A stretch of DNA of 64,000 nucleotides from JALEFZ01 sp039820545 (GTDB taxonomy: Bacteria > Bacteroidota > Bacteroidia > J057), in NCBI GenBank assembly GCA_039820545.1, contig JBCBPW010000016.1:29390-93389 (forward strand), in the 5' to 3' direction. The position numbers were made by a program, and so were the translations under genes. The notes beneath the pieces were generated by a model that was not told where the DNA came from, searched no databases, and saw nothing but the letters and a program-made list of their open reading frames with translations. Shown in pieces: positions 41,745-50,261 of the stretch (position 1 is its first letter; each line of letters begins with the position of its first letter).

Positions 41745-44285
41745 ATGCTACTTCGATCACTTCTTTTATTGGCCTTTTTTGCATGGGGAAGCTTGCTGCA
41801 CGCGCAGCAGCCCCTACCAGCCAAGACCTCTGCTGAAATTCAGCATATGTTGAAAAAACTCACCGTTTTGGGTTCGGTCCTTTACGTAGCCGCCCACCCT
41901 GACGATGAAAATACCCGTATGATTGCTTACCTCGCACAAGGAAAGGGCTATCGTACCCGCTATCTGGCTTTGACTCGGGGAGATGGTGGGCAGAACTTGA
42001 TTGGAAATGAGAAAGGTGTATCTCTTGGGATCCTGCGAACCCAAGAGCTGCTAGCCGCACGTCGCATTGATGGAGGGGAGCAGATGTTTTCCCGTGCCTA
42101 TGACTTTGGTTACTCTAAAAATCCAGAGGAGACCCTAGCGTTTTGGGACCAAGATAAGGTCTTGGCTGATGTGGTTTGGGCCATTCGTACCTACCGTCCT
42201 GATGTCATCATCACGAGATTTGCCACGCCTGAGAAAGGCGGTGGCGGTCATGGGCACCATACTTCATCTGCGATCTTGGCGCACAAAGCTTTTGACCTTG
42301 CAGGAGATCCCAACGCCTTTCCAGAGCAGCTCACCAACGGGGTAGAACCTTGGCAGCCTACACGTTTGATGTGGAACAACTACTGGGTATTTCGTCGCTA
42401 TGAGCCTACAGAAGAAGACCTTAAGAACATCGTGAGTGTAAATATTGGACAATACGACCCTCTTCTAGGCAAAAACTATGGAGAGATTGCTTCGGAGGCA
42501 CGTTCTATGCACCGCTGCCAAGCCTTTGGTAACGCCCGCATCCGCGGAGAACTGATCGAGTACTTAGACAATGAGAAGGGCGCAAGACCTATAAATGGGG
42601 ATCTCTTCTCAGGTATCGATGCGACTTGGAGTCGTGTACAAGGTGGTGAGGCCGTCGGTAGGCTACTCGAGCAGGCATATACAGATTTCGATCCTACAGA
42701 TCCCAGCAAGTCCCTCCCTAATCTGCTGGAAGCTTATCAAAAACTGGAAGGGCTTTCTGGTCCTTGGGCAGAGTTCAAATGTGAGCAGCTTCGAGAAGCC
42801 ATTGTGTATTGTGCGGGTCTCTGGTGTGAAATCAATCCTAAATATCCCACCATTGCGCAGGGAGACAGCATTGAACTTTCGGCGGAATATCTGAAAAGAA
42901 CCACTTATGGTGTGACGCTTAAATCCATTGAGATAGAAGGTCTTGATCCTATTCAGTTGAATGAAACACTAAGCACAAATCCGAAGGTACAAAAGCACAG
43001 CAGGATATTATCTACAGCCAACCTTCCCATTAGTCAGCCCTACTGGCTTCAGGAAGAAATGGGGAGAGGGATGTTTCGCGTGAGCGATCAGGAGAAGATT
43101 GGTCTTCCAGAAAATCCCGCAGTGATCAAAGGTATCTTTCGATTTATCATTGATGGCGTAGAAATTCCCTTTGAGGTACCTGTGCAGCATCGTTATGTAG
43201 ACCGTGCCATCGGAGAGTTGTATCGTCCTTTCTTGATTACACCTAAAGTCACGGTCAATGTCGCAGAGAAAGTGTATGTGTTTGCTTCCAATGTCCCACA
43301 AGAAATCGAACTAAGCATCAAAAACTTTAGCGACAGTATACAGGCAACCATCAGCTTCCAATTGCCCGAAGGCTGGAAAGCAACTCCTTCTCAGCTATCC
43401 TATGACTTTACACGTGCGGGAGAGGAGCAGAGTGCCAAAATTCAAGTGACCCCTCCCGCTTTTCAAAGCAAGGGGAAAATTCAGGTTATGGTAACAGTAG
43501 ATGGGAAGACGACGACGTACAGTCAGCAGACCATCGGCTACGACCACATTCCCACCCAGATGCTGTTCAATGCTTCTGAAGCCGAACTTGTACGTGTAGA
43601 CCTTCAGAAAAAAGGCAAGCAGATTGCTTACATTATGGGTTCTGGTGACGAAGTGCCCAAGGGTCTAGAGCAAATGGGGTACAATGTGACGCAACTAGCT
43701 GATGAAGACATTACCTTGGATAATCTGAATAAGTACGACGCCGTCATTGCAGGGATTCGTGCCTACAACCGCCGCAAACGCTTGGCTTTCCTTCAGGACA
43801 TCATCTTTGAGTATGTGGAAGCGGGAGGAACTTACGTGGTTCAGTACAATACAACTTATGATTTGAGTACCAAACAACCTTCGCCTTATCCCATCACTTT
43901 GTCCAGAGACAGAGTATCGGTAGAGGACGCACCTGTGACTTTTCTAAAGCCAGACCATCCCGTATTGAATACGCCCAATAAGATCACGAAGGAAGATTTT
44001 GAAGGTTGGGTACAGGAACGAGGCTTATATTTTCCTGCACAATGGGATGAAAAGTTTGACGCTATTTTATCTTGGCACGACTTTGAGGAAACTCCCAAAA
44101 ACGGCGCTTTACTCGTCGCTGAGTATGGAAAAGGACACTTTGTTTACACGGGTATCTCGTGGTTTAGAGAATTACCTGCGGGCGTTCCTGGCGCATTTCG
44201 ATTGTTTGCCAATATCATTTCGATCGGTCAAGAAGAAATGGGAGAAGAGTCCACACAAGAAATGAGCGAAGATAAAGGAAAATAG
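41745..44285 (+). CDS. PIG-L/LmbE-family deacetylase with NEW3-like and ThuA-like domains
   Basis: This product has 846 residues from the ATG at 41745, with a signal peptide (about 1-20, LLHAQ). Residues about 44-300 are a PIG-L deacetylase domain: zinc motif HPDDEN (51-56) and HGHHTSS (near 168). In the middle (about 500-595) is a beta domain of NEW3/NPCBM-associated type (FQLPEGW). The C-terminal part (about 605-840) resembles a class I glutamine-amidotransferase/ThuA-like fold (YDAVIAGIRAYN, VEAGGTYVVQYN). It would remove N-acetyl groups from amino sugars in the periplasm. It precedes a small membrane protein and an SSS transporter, which fits uptake of the product. Confidence 0.88.
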   Translation: MLLRSLLLLAFFAWGSLLHAQQPLPAKTSAEIQHMLKKLTVLGSVLYVAAHPDDENTRMIAYLAQGKGYRTRYLALTRGDGGQNLIGNEKGVSLGILRTQELLAARRIDGGEQMFSRAYDFGYSKNPEETLAFWDQDKVLADVVWAIRTYRPDVIITRFATPEKGGGGHGHHTSSAILAHKAFDLAGDPNAFPEQLTNGVEPWQPTRLMWNNYWVFRRYEPTEEDLKNIVSVNIGQYDPLLGKNYGEIASEARSMHRCQAFGNARIRGELIEYLDNEKGARPINGDLFSGIDATWSRVQGGEAVGRLLEQAYTDFDPTDPSKSLPNLLEAYQKLEGLSGPWAEFKCEQLREAIVYCAGLWCEINPKYPTIAQGDSIELSAEYLKRTTYGVTLKSIEIEGLDPIQLNETLSTNPKVQKHSRILSTANLPISQPYWLQEEMGRGMFRVSDQEKIGLPENPAVIKGIFRFIIDGVEIPFEVPVQHRYVDRAIGELYRPFLITPKVTVNVAEKVYVFASNVPQEIELSIKNFSDSIQATISFQLPEGWKATPSQLSYDFTRAGEEQSAKIQVTPPAFQSKGKIQVMVTVDGKTTTYSQQTIGYDHIPTQMLFNASEAELVRVDLQKKGKQIAYIMGSGDEVPKGLEQMGYNVTQLADEDITLDNLNKYDAVIAGIRAYNRRKRLAFLQDIIFEYVEAGGTYVVQYNTTYDLSTKQPSPYPITLSRDRVSVEDAPVTFLKPDHPVLNTPNKITKEDFEGWVQERGLYFPAQWDEKFDAILSWHDFEETPKNGALLVAEYGKGHFVYTGISWFRELPAGVPGAFRLFANIISIGQEEMGEESTQEMSEDKGK

Positions 44286-44301
44286 TAACCTAAAGAGCTA
44301 A

Positions 44302-44338
44302 AAGGAAAGCGTAGTTTAAATGCTGCGCTTCCCTTTCT
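44302..44338 (+). other. Imperfect hairpin between the PIG-L gene and the symporter pair
   Basis: AAGGAAAGCGTAG and CTGCGCTTCCCTTT can pair imperfectly, with a short T-rich tail. It may attenuate or partly terminate transcription between the enzyme and transporter genes. Confidence 0.35.
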
Positions 44339-44351
44339 AATCCAACACCTT

Positions 44352-44513
44352 ATGGCTAAAGAGCATTCCAACCCAGAGGCCGTAGATGAAAATGAGGAAT
44401 TGCGCCGTGTATTTCCCTTTTTCAAAACCTGGAATGGCCTGTACACCTTTGTAATCGGCGAATTGGTCGTGCTGATTATTTTGTTTTACCTGTTTAGTGA
44501 AGCTTTTGCATGA
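44352..44513 (+). CDS. Small membrane protein, probable SSS symporter partner
   Basis: This 53-residue gene starts at ATG 44352. An acidic N-terminal tail (residues 1-18) is followed by a Phe/Trp-rich pre-membrane stretch (FPFFKTWNGLY) and one hydrophobic helix (about 31-52). Its stop overlaps the symporter start (ATGA at 44510-44513), so translation is coupled. Small single-helix or two-helix partners of SSS proteins are known for some Na+/carboxylate symporters (for example DUF4212 and YhdT types); the sequence here does not obviously match those, so the partner role is inference from layout. Confidence 0.75.
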   Translation: MAKEHSNPEAVDENEELRRVFPFFKTWNGLYTFVIGELVVLIILFYLFSEAFA

Positions 44514-46342
44514 ATACGATTGATTGGCTTGTGATGGGGGGAACCATTTTCCTCATCGTTTTTTATGGGATTTGGAAAAGTCGAGGGACAAGAGACATCA
44601 AAGGCTATCTACTGGCAGACAACTCCATCAAATGGTGGACCATCGGCTTGTCGATCATGGCTACCCAGGCTAGTGCCATCACCTTTTTGTCCACACCAGG
44701 TTTGGGTTTCCGGACAGGGATGAAGTTCGTGCAGTTTTACTTCGGCTTACCGATCGCGATGGTGCTCATTGCGATGATTGCCATTCCGATCTATCGCAAG
44801 CTCAATGTATATACGGCCTATGAGTATCTGGAGAGTCGATTTGACTTGAAGACACGGACACTTGGCGCTATTTTGTTTCTACTGGGAAGAAGCTTGGCCG
44901 CCGGTATTACGATCGTCGCTCCTGCCATCATCCTAGAGACGATTCTAGGCTGGGACGTCAACGTTTTATGTGTCATCATAGGTGGACTGGTCATGGTCTA
45001 CACCGTCAGCGGCGGCACCAAAGCTGTCAGTCAGACTCAGCAACAGCAGATGGCAATCATTCTTTTGGGGATGTTTGTAGCCGCTGTCGTGATGGTCAAT
45101 TTACTGCCTGACTCCATCTCGTTTTGGGATGCACTGGCACTGGCAGGGGCCTCTGGCAAACTAGAAGTGATTACGCTACCCGAAACGACTGAATTTCTCC
45201 AAGCCATACAAGCAAAGGAAGCAGCGGGTGAATCTGTCTTTTGGCTACGTGTACAAGCTTTCTTTGAGGACCGCTACAACATTTTCTCAGGCCTGATTGC
45301 AGGTACTTTTTTGGCACTTTCCTATTTTGGCACAGACCAGTCACAGGTTCAACGATACCTAGGCGGACGTTCGATTACAGAGATCCGTATTGGCCTCCTT
45401 TTCAACGGGATTTTTAAAGTTCCCATGCAATTTCTGATTCTCTTAGTTGGTGTGCTCCTCTTTGTTTTCTACCAGTTCAATACACCTCCTATGTTCTTCA
45501 ATGAAAGGGAGAGAAGCTTGATTTTGGAGAGCGAGTATGGCATGGCGTATCAGGAATTAGAAAATACATATATCTACCAAGACAGTCTGAAAAAAGAAGC
45601 TTGGATGGCTTGGGATGAGGCTAGAGAGCAGTTGCAAACGGCAAAAGGCCCAGAGGAGGTGACACAAGCTCAAATGGTTCTTGACCAAAAAGAGACGATT
45701 GCTCTAACGCTCCAGCATAGCATGGATAGCACGCGCGATGCAGGGATTGCCCTCATGAAGGAGCGAGATCAAGATGCCAATACAAAGGATCACGATCGCA
45801 TCTTTCTCACCTTTGTTTTGAATCACCTTCCCATTGGCTTGGTCGGTCTACTGATGGCGGTTATTTTCTCTGCCGCTATGTCATCCACTGCCGCGGAATT
45901 GAATGCTTTGGCCAGTACCTCAGTCATTGACATCTACAAAAGGATTTACAACAGCAAGGGAAGCGATCGTCATTATTTGAGGGTTTCGAGGCAAATGACC
46001 ATGATGTGGGGCATACTCGCCATCATATTTGCCATCATTGCGGGGCAAGCAGAGGATTTGATAGAGTATGTGAACATCTTAGGTTCGCTTTTCTATGGGA
46101 CCATCCTAGGGCTATTTGTTGTTGCTTTCTTTTTTAAGAAAATACAGGGAACAGCCGTTTTCTGGGGAGCTGTGATGGCCGAAATTATGGTCGTCCTCAT
46201 TTACTTTATCCCCATCATACTGAGTACCCCTGAGAAGACATACAAAGGCGTCGGATATCTCTGGCTTAATCTTATTGGTTGTATCGCTGTCGTTCTGTTT
46301 GCGTCAATTATTCAAAGAATCCGGGAGAATCAAGAAGATTAA
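44510..46342 (+). CDS. Sodium/solute symporter (SSS family) with large cytoplasmic insertion
   Basis: The product has 610 residues, with about 14 membrane helices typical of SSS (the early YLLADNSIKWW segment and VSGGTKAV region). Between two core helices (residues about 325-427) there is an unusual hydrophilic, helical insertion rich in Glu, Gln, Lys and Asp that looks coiled-coil-like. The remaining core continues with FSAAMSSTAAELNALAS. It probably imports a sugar derivative made available by the PIG-L enzyme encoded upstream. It ends 4 nt inside the convergent Nmad3 gene. Confidence 0.9.
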   Translation: MNTIDWLVMGGTIFLIVFYGIWKSRGTRDIKGYLLADNSIKWWTIGLSIMATQASAITFLSTPGLGFRTGMKFVQFYFGLPIAMVLIAMIAIPIYRKLNVYTAYEYLESRFDLKTRTLGAILFLLGRSLAAGITIVAPAIILETILGWDVNVLCVIIGGLVMVYTVSGGTKAVSQTQQQQMAIILLGMFVAAVVMVNLLPDSISFWDALALAGASGKLEVITLPETTEFLQAIQAKEAAGESVFWLRVQAFFEDRYNIFSGLIAGTFLALSYFGTDQSQVQRYLGGRSITEIRIGLLFNGIFKVPMQFLILLVGVLLFVFYQFNTPPMFFNERERSLILESEYGMAYQELENTYIYQDSLKKEAWMAWDEAREQLQTAKGPEEVTQAQMVLDQKETIALTLQHSMDSTRDAGIALMKERDQDANTKDHDRIFLTFVLNHLPIGLVGLLMAVIFSAAMSSTAAELNALASTSVIDIYKRIYNSKGSDRHYLRVSRQMTMMWGILAIIFAIIAGQAEDLIEYVNILGSLFYGTILGLFVVAFFFKKIQGTAVFWGAVMAEIMVVLIYFIPIILSTPEKTYKGVGYLWLNLIGCIAVVLFASIIQRIRENQED

Positions 46343-47190
46343 GTTTTGTACTCCTGCCCTTCAAGTACAGCTTTTATCCAAGCTGCAATGGAAGGCGTCT
46401 GCTCGACTACAAATTCTTGGCCTCGTGCTACATTTTGCACCAAGCGCCATCCTTGACGTGAAGGATGGCGCTTTCCCTTTCTATTTTGGTGATAGGAAAG
46501 CAGACAATGATCTTGAGGATCAAAAAAGCATGTAGGTAGCTCCCAAAGACTTCTTGTGGATGCTAGGGGGCTTGTCAGGATCCTCGAAGTATGTAGATCG
46601 AAGGTACCCGCTCCAGGTAAACCTTCCATAAGAGAAGAGGAATCTTTGGCAATAAATATGGTATTTAAGTTTCCATAAATTTCTGCACGCTTAACATGGG
46701 GATGATAGGCAAGCCAAGGGGAAACAGAAACACTATGAGGCGAATGGATGATTTTCCCCACCTCCAAATAGCCATAGATGATGTGCTGTTCGGGAGATTT
46801 CTTGACAAAGTGCCAAGTCCGATTGATCTTTTCCGCCTGCCGAAACCACCCATAAAATAAAAAGATGTCCCCTACCCCAACCTTGTGATTCATCAGGTGG
46901 GTCAGTGCCGCTCCATGTTGTCCAAAACAAGGCTTCCAGCCATCAGGACGTGCTTTCAGCGATTTATAGGTTAAATCGGGGTCAAGATGGCAGCTCGCGG
47001 GAAGTTCCATTCTCAACTCATTTCCTAGTTGCTTCACACTTCTCTTTACAGGCGTCTGAATTCTATTATATGGAATCCCTTGCCGAGTCTGGGGGATGGG
47101 AATCGATAGGAGTTTTTCCCCCAGTATCGGACTAGGGTATCCCCCACTACTGCTATCCAATCCTTTTCTGCTAAGTATGAGTTTAGGCAT
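46339..47190 (-). CDS. Nucleotide modification associated domain 3 (Nmad3)-like protein
   Basis: The 283-residue product matches Nmad3 by its N-terminal pattern: KLILSRKG at the start, a GGYPSPIL motif (16-23), CHLDPDL (67-73), FGQHGAA (89-95) and a GDIFLFYGWFR segment (107-117), then HIIYGYLEVG. Nmad proteins were described by Iyer, Aravind and colleagues as linked to enzymes for modified DNA bases in phages and bacteria; Nmad3 is of uncertain function. No such partner gene is seen in this window. No signal peptide. The identification is by pattern memory, not by alignment. Confidence 0.7.
   Translation of the reverse strand: MPKLILSRKGLDSSSGGYPSPILGEKLLSIPIPQTRQGIPYNRIQTPVKRSVKQLGNELRMELPASCHLDPDLTYKSLKARPDGWKPCFGQHGAALTHLMNHKVGVGDIFLFYGWFRQAEKINRTWHFVKKSPEQHIIYGYLEVGKIIHSPHSVSVSPWLAYHPHVKRAEIYGNLNTIFIAKDSSSLMEGLPGAGTFDLHTSRILTSPLASTRSLWELPTCFFDPQDHCLLSYHQNRKGKRHPSRQGWRLVQNVARGQEFVVEQTPSIAAWIKAVLEGQEYKT
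46442..46473 (+). terminator. Perfect hairpin inside the Nmad3 reading frame, terminator-like for the SSS operon
   Basis: The 13-bp arms (AAGCGCCATCCTT at 46442-46454 and AAGGATGGCGCTT at 46461-46473) pair perfectly, with a 6-nt loop GACGTG. On the + strand TCCCTTTCTATTTT follows. It lies 100 bp after the symporter stop and within the coding part of the convergent Nmad3 gene. Confidence 0.65.
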
Positions 47191-47339
47191 AGACCGATTT
47201 CTCCTTGAACATTTGCAATTTTAGGCTTATGATTAGGTAAATGTAGTACATTCTACATGTAGGATATGAGAGGCTGTACATTCTTAAGCATTGTACCGTC
47301 ACTTTTCATTCAAACTTCAAGGAAAGTAGTAGTAGCAAT
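47191..47339. other. Divergent promoter region with palindromic motifs
   Basis: ATGTAG (47241-47246) and CTACAT (47253-47258) form an inverted repeat, and CTACATGTAG (47253-47262) is itself a palindrome. TACATTCT occurs at 47247-47254 and GTACATTCT at about 47277-47285. They may be operator half-sites for the divergent genes. Confidence 0.4.
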
Positions 47340-48590
47340 ATGAAGCGACTGATTGGCATTTTAAGCTTTTGTGTATTTCTCACTTCGATTTCTTTTGCGC
47401 AGAATTCAATGGTGGAAGTAGAGCGTCAATTGAAGACACTGGCTGAAGATATCTTAAACCATCCAGATCTAGAACATAAAAAGACGCAAAACAAGAAATT
47501 TTCTCGCCTCTTGATTGAGACTTTGAAGCGACCTGAGAGCTACACTTATGATTTTGACTCCCTCCGCACCGTGTCAGTCCTCGCTGCCGAAGACAAGACT
47601 TTTCGGATCTTCACATGGCAGATCGAAAACCGCAAGGACCCTAATCAATATTATGGGGAGACACGGCATTACTTCTTTGGCTTGGTGCAGCGCAAGTATG
47701 TAAATGAGAATCGTGAAACGGAGTACATCGTGATTCCGCTCATCGAGATGCAAGAGATCCCTAAAGGCGTAGAAAATATGCTGCTGGACAATACAAACTG
47801 GTTGGGCGGATTGTACTATGCACCCAAGTACGGCCCTGAAATCCCAAAGGAAACCATGAAGTACTACGATCCTCGCCAGCGTACCTCTAAGGGAGCTGTA
47901 AAACGTGTAAAATCAGACTATTATATCCTAATGGGATGGAATGGAATGGATGAGACGAGCAATATGAAATTCGTAGATGTGATGACCTTTGATCCAAAGG
48001 ACAAAAATAAAGTCATCTTTGGAGTAAACGTGTTCTACTTTGATCCTATCTATGCCAAGAATCGTGCACTTTTTCGCTACTCGGAGTATGCACCTTTTAG
48101 CCTCAATATGGGCTATATCAAAAAAGGTCCATTTAATTGGAACGCTAAACGCGTGATCGTGTATGATCACCTAGGAACACCCAAAGCAGGGCAGCAAAAA
48201 TTGACGACTATTTGGGAGATGGGTCCAGACGGCTCTTATGACGCACTTGAGTTCAAGTCGGGAGGCTTCTTTGAGTGGAGAAAAAATGTAGAGGTTGTTT
48301 CGCGATTGACCAACCAGGAGTTGAAAGCATCTGCCGAAAATCAACAGAAAATCTTGCGAGGGAGGCTAGCTGAAATCAAGCGGCTTGCTAAGGTCTATGG
48401 GGATGAGGAAATGATGGCCAGTATAGAAGAAATCGAAAAGAAGCCATCTCTAGGCAAGAAGACAGCTCGATTTATCAGACAGCAAGAAAAAACACTCGCA
48501 CAAAGGCAGGATGAAATGAGTCAAAGAGAGAAGGATCGACTCAATGACGCGGGAATTAACCTCTCCAAAAAAGACGGAAAGAAGAAATAA
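47340..48590 (+). CDS. Exported protein of unknown function
   Basis: The 416-residue product has a signal peptide (about 1-20, SFAQN). Residues about 25-290 look like a mixed alpha/beta domain with conserved-looking short Trp/Tyr motifs (DNTNWLGGLYY, YYILMGWNGMD). The C-terminal 100 residues are helical and Lys/Gln/Glu-rich. There is no T9SS sorting domain. Similar uncharacterised proteins exist in Bacteroidota. Its promoter probably lies in the palindromic region upstream. Confidence 0.55.
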   Translation: MKRLIGILSFCVFLTSISFAQNSMVEVERQLKTLAEDILNHPDLEHKKTQNKKFSRLLIETLKRPESYTYDFDSLRTVSVLAAEDKTFRIFTWQIENRKDPNQYYGETRHYFFGLVQRKYVNENRETEYIVIPLIEMQEIPKGVENMLLDNTNWLGGLYYAPKYGPEIPKETMKYYDPRQRTSKGAVKRVKSDYYILMGWNGMDETSNMKFVDVMTFDPKDKNKVIFGVNVFYFDPIYAKNRALFRYSEYAPFSLNMGYIKKGPFNWNAKRVIVYDHLGTPKAGQQKLTTIWEMGPDGSYDALEFKSGGFFEWRKNVEVVSRLTNQELKASAENQQKILRGRLAEIKRLAKVYGDEEMMASIEEIEKKPSLGKKTARFIRQQEKTLAQRQDEMSQREKDRLNDAGINLSKKDGKKK

Positions 48591-48633
48591 TATGATTTTC
48601 TTAATAAAATCCTGTCTTATTACGTAATTAGCT

Positions 48634-48665
48634 ATTGTTAGGTTTTGCCAAAATTTATACCTTTG
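48634..48665 (+). promoter_or_regulatory. Bacteroidota-type promoter of the DUF3276 gene
   Basis: ATTG (48634-48637) and TACCTTTG (48658-48665) are separated by 20 bp, as in the -33 TTTG / -7 TAnnTTTG promoter of Bacteroidota. The -7 element matches exactly, and transcription would start near 48672, 30 bp before the start codon. Confidence 0.65.
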
Positions 48666-48701
48666 AGAGAAAGGTAAGCATACGTACTAACATTGGAAGC
48701 T

Positions 48702-49094
48702 ATGCAAGGGAGAGATGAAGTGTACTCTGAGAAGATTCGAGCTGGTAAAAGAACATACTTCTTTGATGTGAGGTCCACCCGCTCCAACGATTATTATATA
48801 ACAATCACTGAGAGCAAGCGCCGCTTCAACGGCCGGGGATACGACAAGCACAAAATTTTCCTCTACAAAGAAGATTTTAACAAGTTCCTAGCCTCTCTGA
48901 CAAAAACGGTAGATCATGTAAAGCATGAATTAATGCCTGACTATGACTACGACGAGTTTGACCGCCAACATGAGCATACGGATGAAGAAGGCTTCACAGA
49001 TAGCTACGATTCCAATTACGAAGGTCAAGAAGAGGCACCCACACCTGAGCCAGAACCTGTAGAAGAAGGTCTATCTACAAGCTGGGAAGATTAA
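48702..49094 (+). CDS. DUF3276 (PUR-family) nucleic-acid-binding protein
   Basis: This product has 130 residues from the ATG at 48702 (a TTG at 48693 is in frame). The PUR-alpha-like domain is recognisable by KIRAGKRTYFFDVRST, DYYITITESKRRF and HKIFLYKEDFNKF (residues about 10-65). The family binds single-stranded DNA and RNA; Borrelia BpuR is a relative. The C-terminal half is highly acidic. The protein is small, soluble and probably abundant, as the strong promoter and terminator suggest. Confidence 0.88.
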   Translation: MQGRDEVYSEKIRAGKRTYFFDVRSTRSNDYYITITESKRRFNGRGYDKHKIFLYKEDFNKFLASLTKTVDHVKHELMPDYDYDEFDRQHEHTDEEGFTDSYDSNYEGQEEAPTPEPEPVEEGLSTSWED

Positions 49095-49120
49095 ATTAGC
49101 ATTTTATTCATTTGATATAC

Positions 49121-49157
49121 AGTCCTTTATCGCCCGATAGAGGACTTTTTTCATGTG
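49121..49157 (+). terminator. Terminator of the DUF3276 gene
   Basis: The stem pairs AGTCCTTTAT (49121-49130) with ATAGAGGACT (49137-49146), with one wobble and a 6-nt loop; six T follow. It lies 27 bp past the stop codon. Confidence 0.88.
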
Positions 49158-49252
49158 CAGGGGAATAAAACCTGCCCTTTCGATGTCCAATAGTAAAATG
49201 ATCAAAAACTAGCGCTGGTCTTTTTCCTAAAAACATCAAATTTAATTGTCAG

Positions 49253-50173
49253 ATGAAAATTCAAATTGCCCTTCTCAGTGTCGCCTTTCTATTTGTAGGC
49301 ACTGTACTTGCCCAACCTCCTAGACATCATGGAAAGATGAAGGCTAAGCATGCCGAAGCGAGAAAAGAAGTCAAGGCATACCTACAAAAACATGTACTTC
49401 CTACACTGCAAGCTCAGCGCACCAAGCTAGATAGATCCATCTCCTCTTCGGATCAAGCAGAACTAGAACAAATCCGTACAAAACTTGCCTCACATCATGA
49501 AGAAGCCAAGGGGTTGCATCAAGAACTGCGCAAATCCAAGCAAGCGGGAACAGAACCTAGTCAGGAGCAGGTCGATGAGATGCGTGAGCTGAAAAAGACG
49601 CGTCGCCTCATCATGAATGAAGCTTGGGAGGTTGCGGATGCCTATGAGCAAGAGATCTACCAGTTGCTAGATGAAATAAAGCCTCAAGCTGAGCAGTGGA
49701 AGGAGGAAATGAAAGCCATCATGGAGAAATATCGTCCCACAGACGCTCCTCAAAGACATCCACAAGGGGAAGGCGTGCAAGAGAGACAAGGTCATGGTAT
49801 GCACAAAGGGAAGAGAGGAAAGCATAGAAACCCACTCCACCACATCATGTCTAGCCCTGTACACTTCCTGCTATGGGATGGAGAAATGAAAGACATGCGA
49901 GATCCTATGATGGATGACCAAGGAAGCATTCGTGTTTTTCCTAATCCAGGAACAGGTATTCAGCAGTTGGATTATGAAGTAGCAACAAAAGGACGTGTAG
50001 TAATCCTCTTGATGGATTCCCAGGGTAATGTAGCACAGACACTCCTGAATGAGAAGAAAGATCCTGGAGCATATTCTATTAGCGTAAATTTGGATGAACT
50101 AAGACCAGGAACCTATTTCTATCAAGTGACTACTGAGACGGGAAGAGAAACACAGAAGATTGTGGTTGAATAA
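49253..50173 (+). CDS. Helical secreted protein with T9SS type A sorting domain
   Basis: The 306-residue product has a signal peptide (about 1-20, VLAQP). Residues about 22-165 are helical and Lys/Glu/Gln-rich, loosely like Spy/CpxP-type periplasmic chaperones. A His/Gly-rich segment (about 170-205) follows. Residues about 230-306 are a T9SS C-terminal sorting domain: FPNPGTG, a G-R-V-V-I strand, and LRPGTYFYQV near the end. It would be exported through the outer membrane by type IX secretion and probably anchored. A terminator follows. Confidence 0.82.
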   Translation: MKIQIALLSVAFLFVGTVLAQPPRHHGKMKAKHAEARKEVKAYLQKHVLPTLQAQRTKLDRSISSSDQAELEQIRTKLASHHEEAKGLHQELRKSKQAGTEPSQEQVDEMRELKKTRRLIMNEAWEVADAYEQEIYQLLDEIKPQAEQWKEEMKAIMEKYRPTDAPQRHPQGEGVQERQGHGMHKGKRGKHRNPLHHIMSSPVHFLLWDGEMKDMRDPMMDDQGSIRVFPNPGTGIQQLDYEVATKGRVVILLMDSQGNVAQTLLNEKKDPGAYSISVNLDELRPGTYFYQVTTETGRETQKIVVE

Positions 50174-50211
50174 GCGACAGTTTCTTTATAAAGTTAGATG
50201 TAAACAAGAGG

Positions 50212-50246
50212 AGAGGCAACAGAGATATTCTGCTGCCTCTTTTTTG
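50212..50246 (+). terminator. Terminator after the T9SS cargo gene
   Basis: The 12-bp arms AGAGGCAACAGA (50213-50224) and TCTGCTGCCTCT (50229-50240) pair with one mismatch, followed by TTTTTT. It lies 39 bp past the stop. Confidence 0.85.
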
Positions 50247-50261
50247 TGTGAATGAGGAAGT

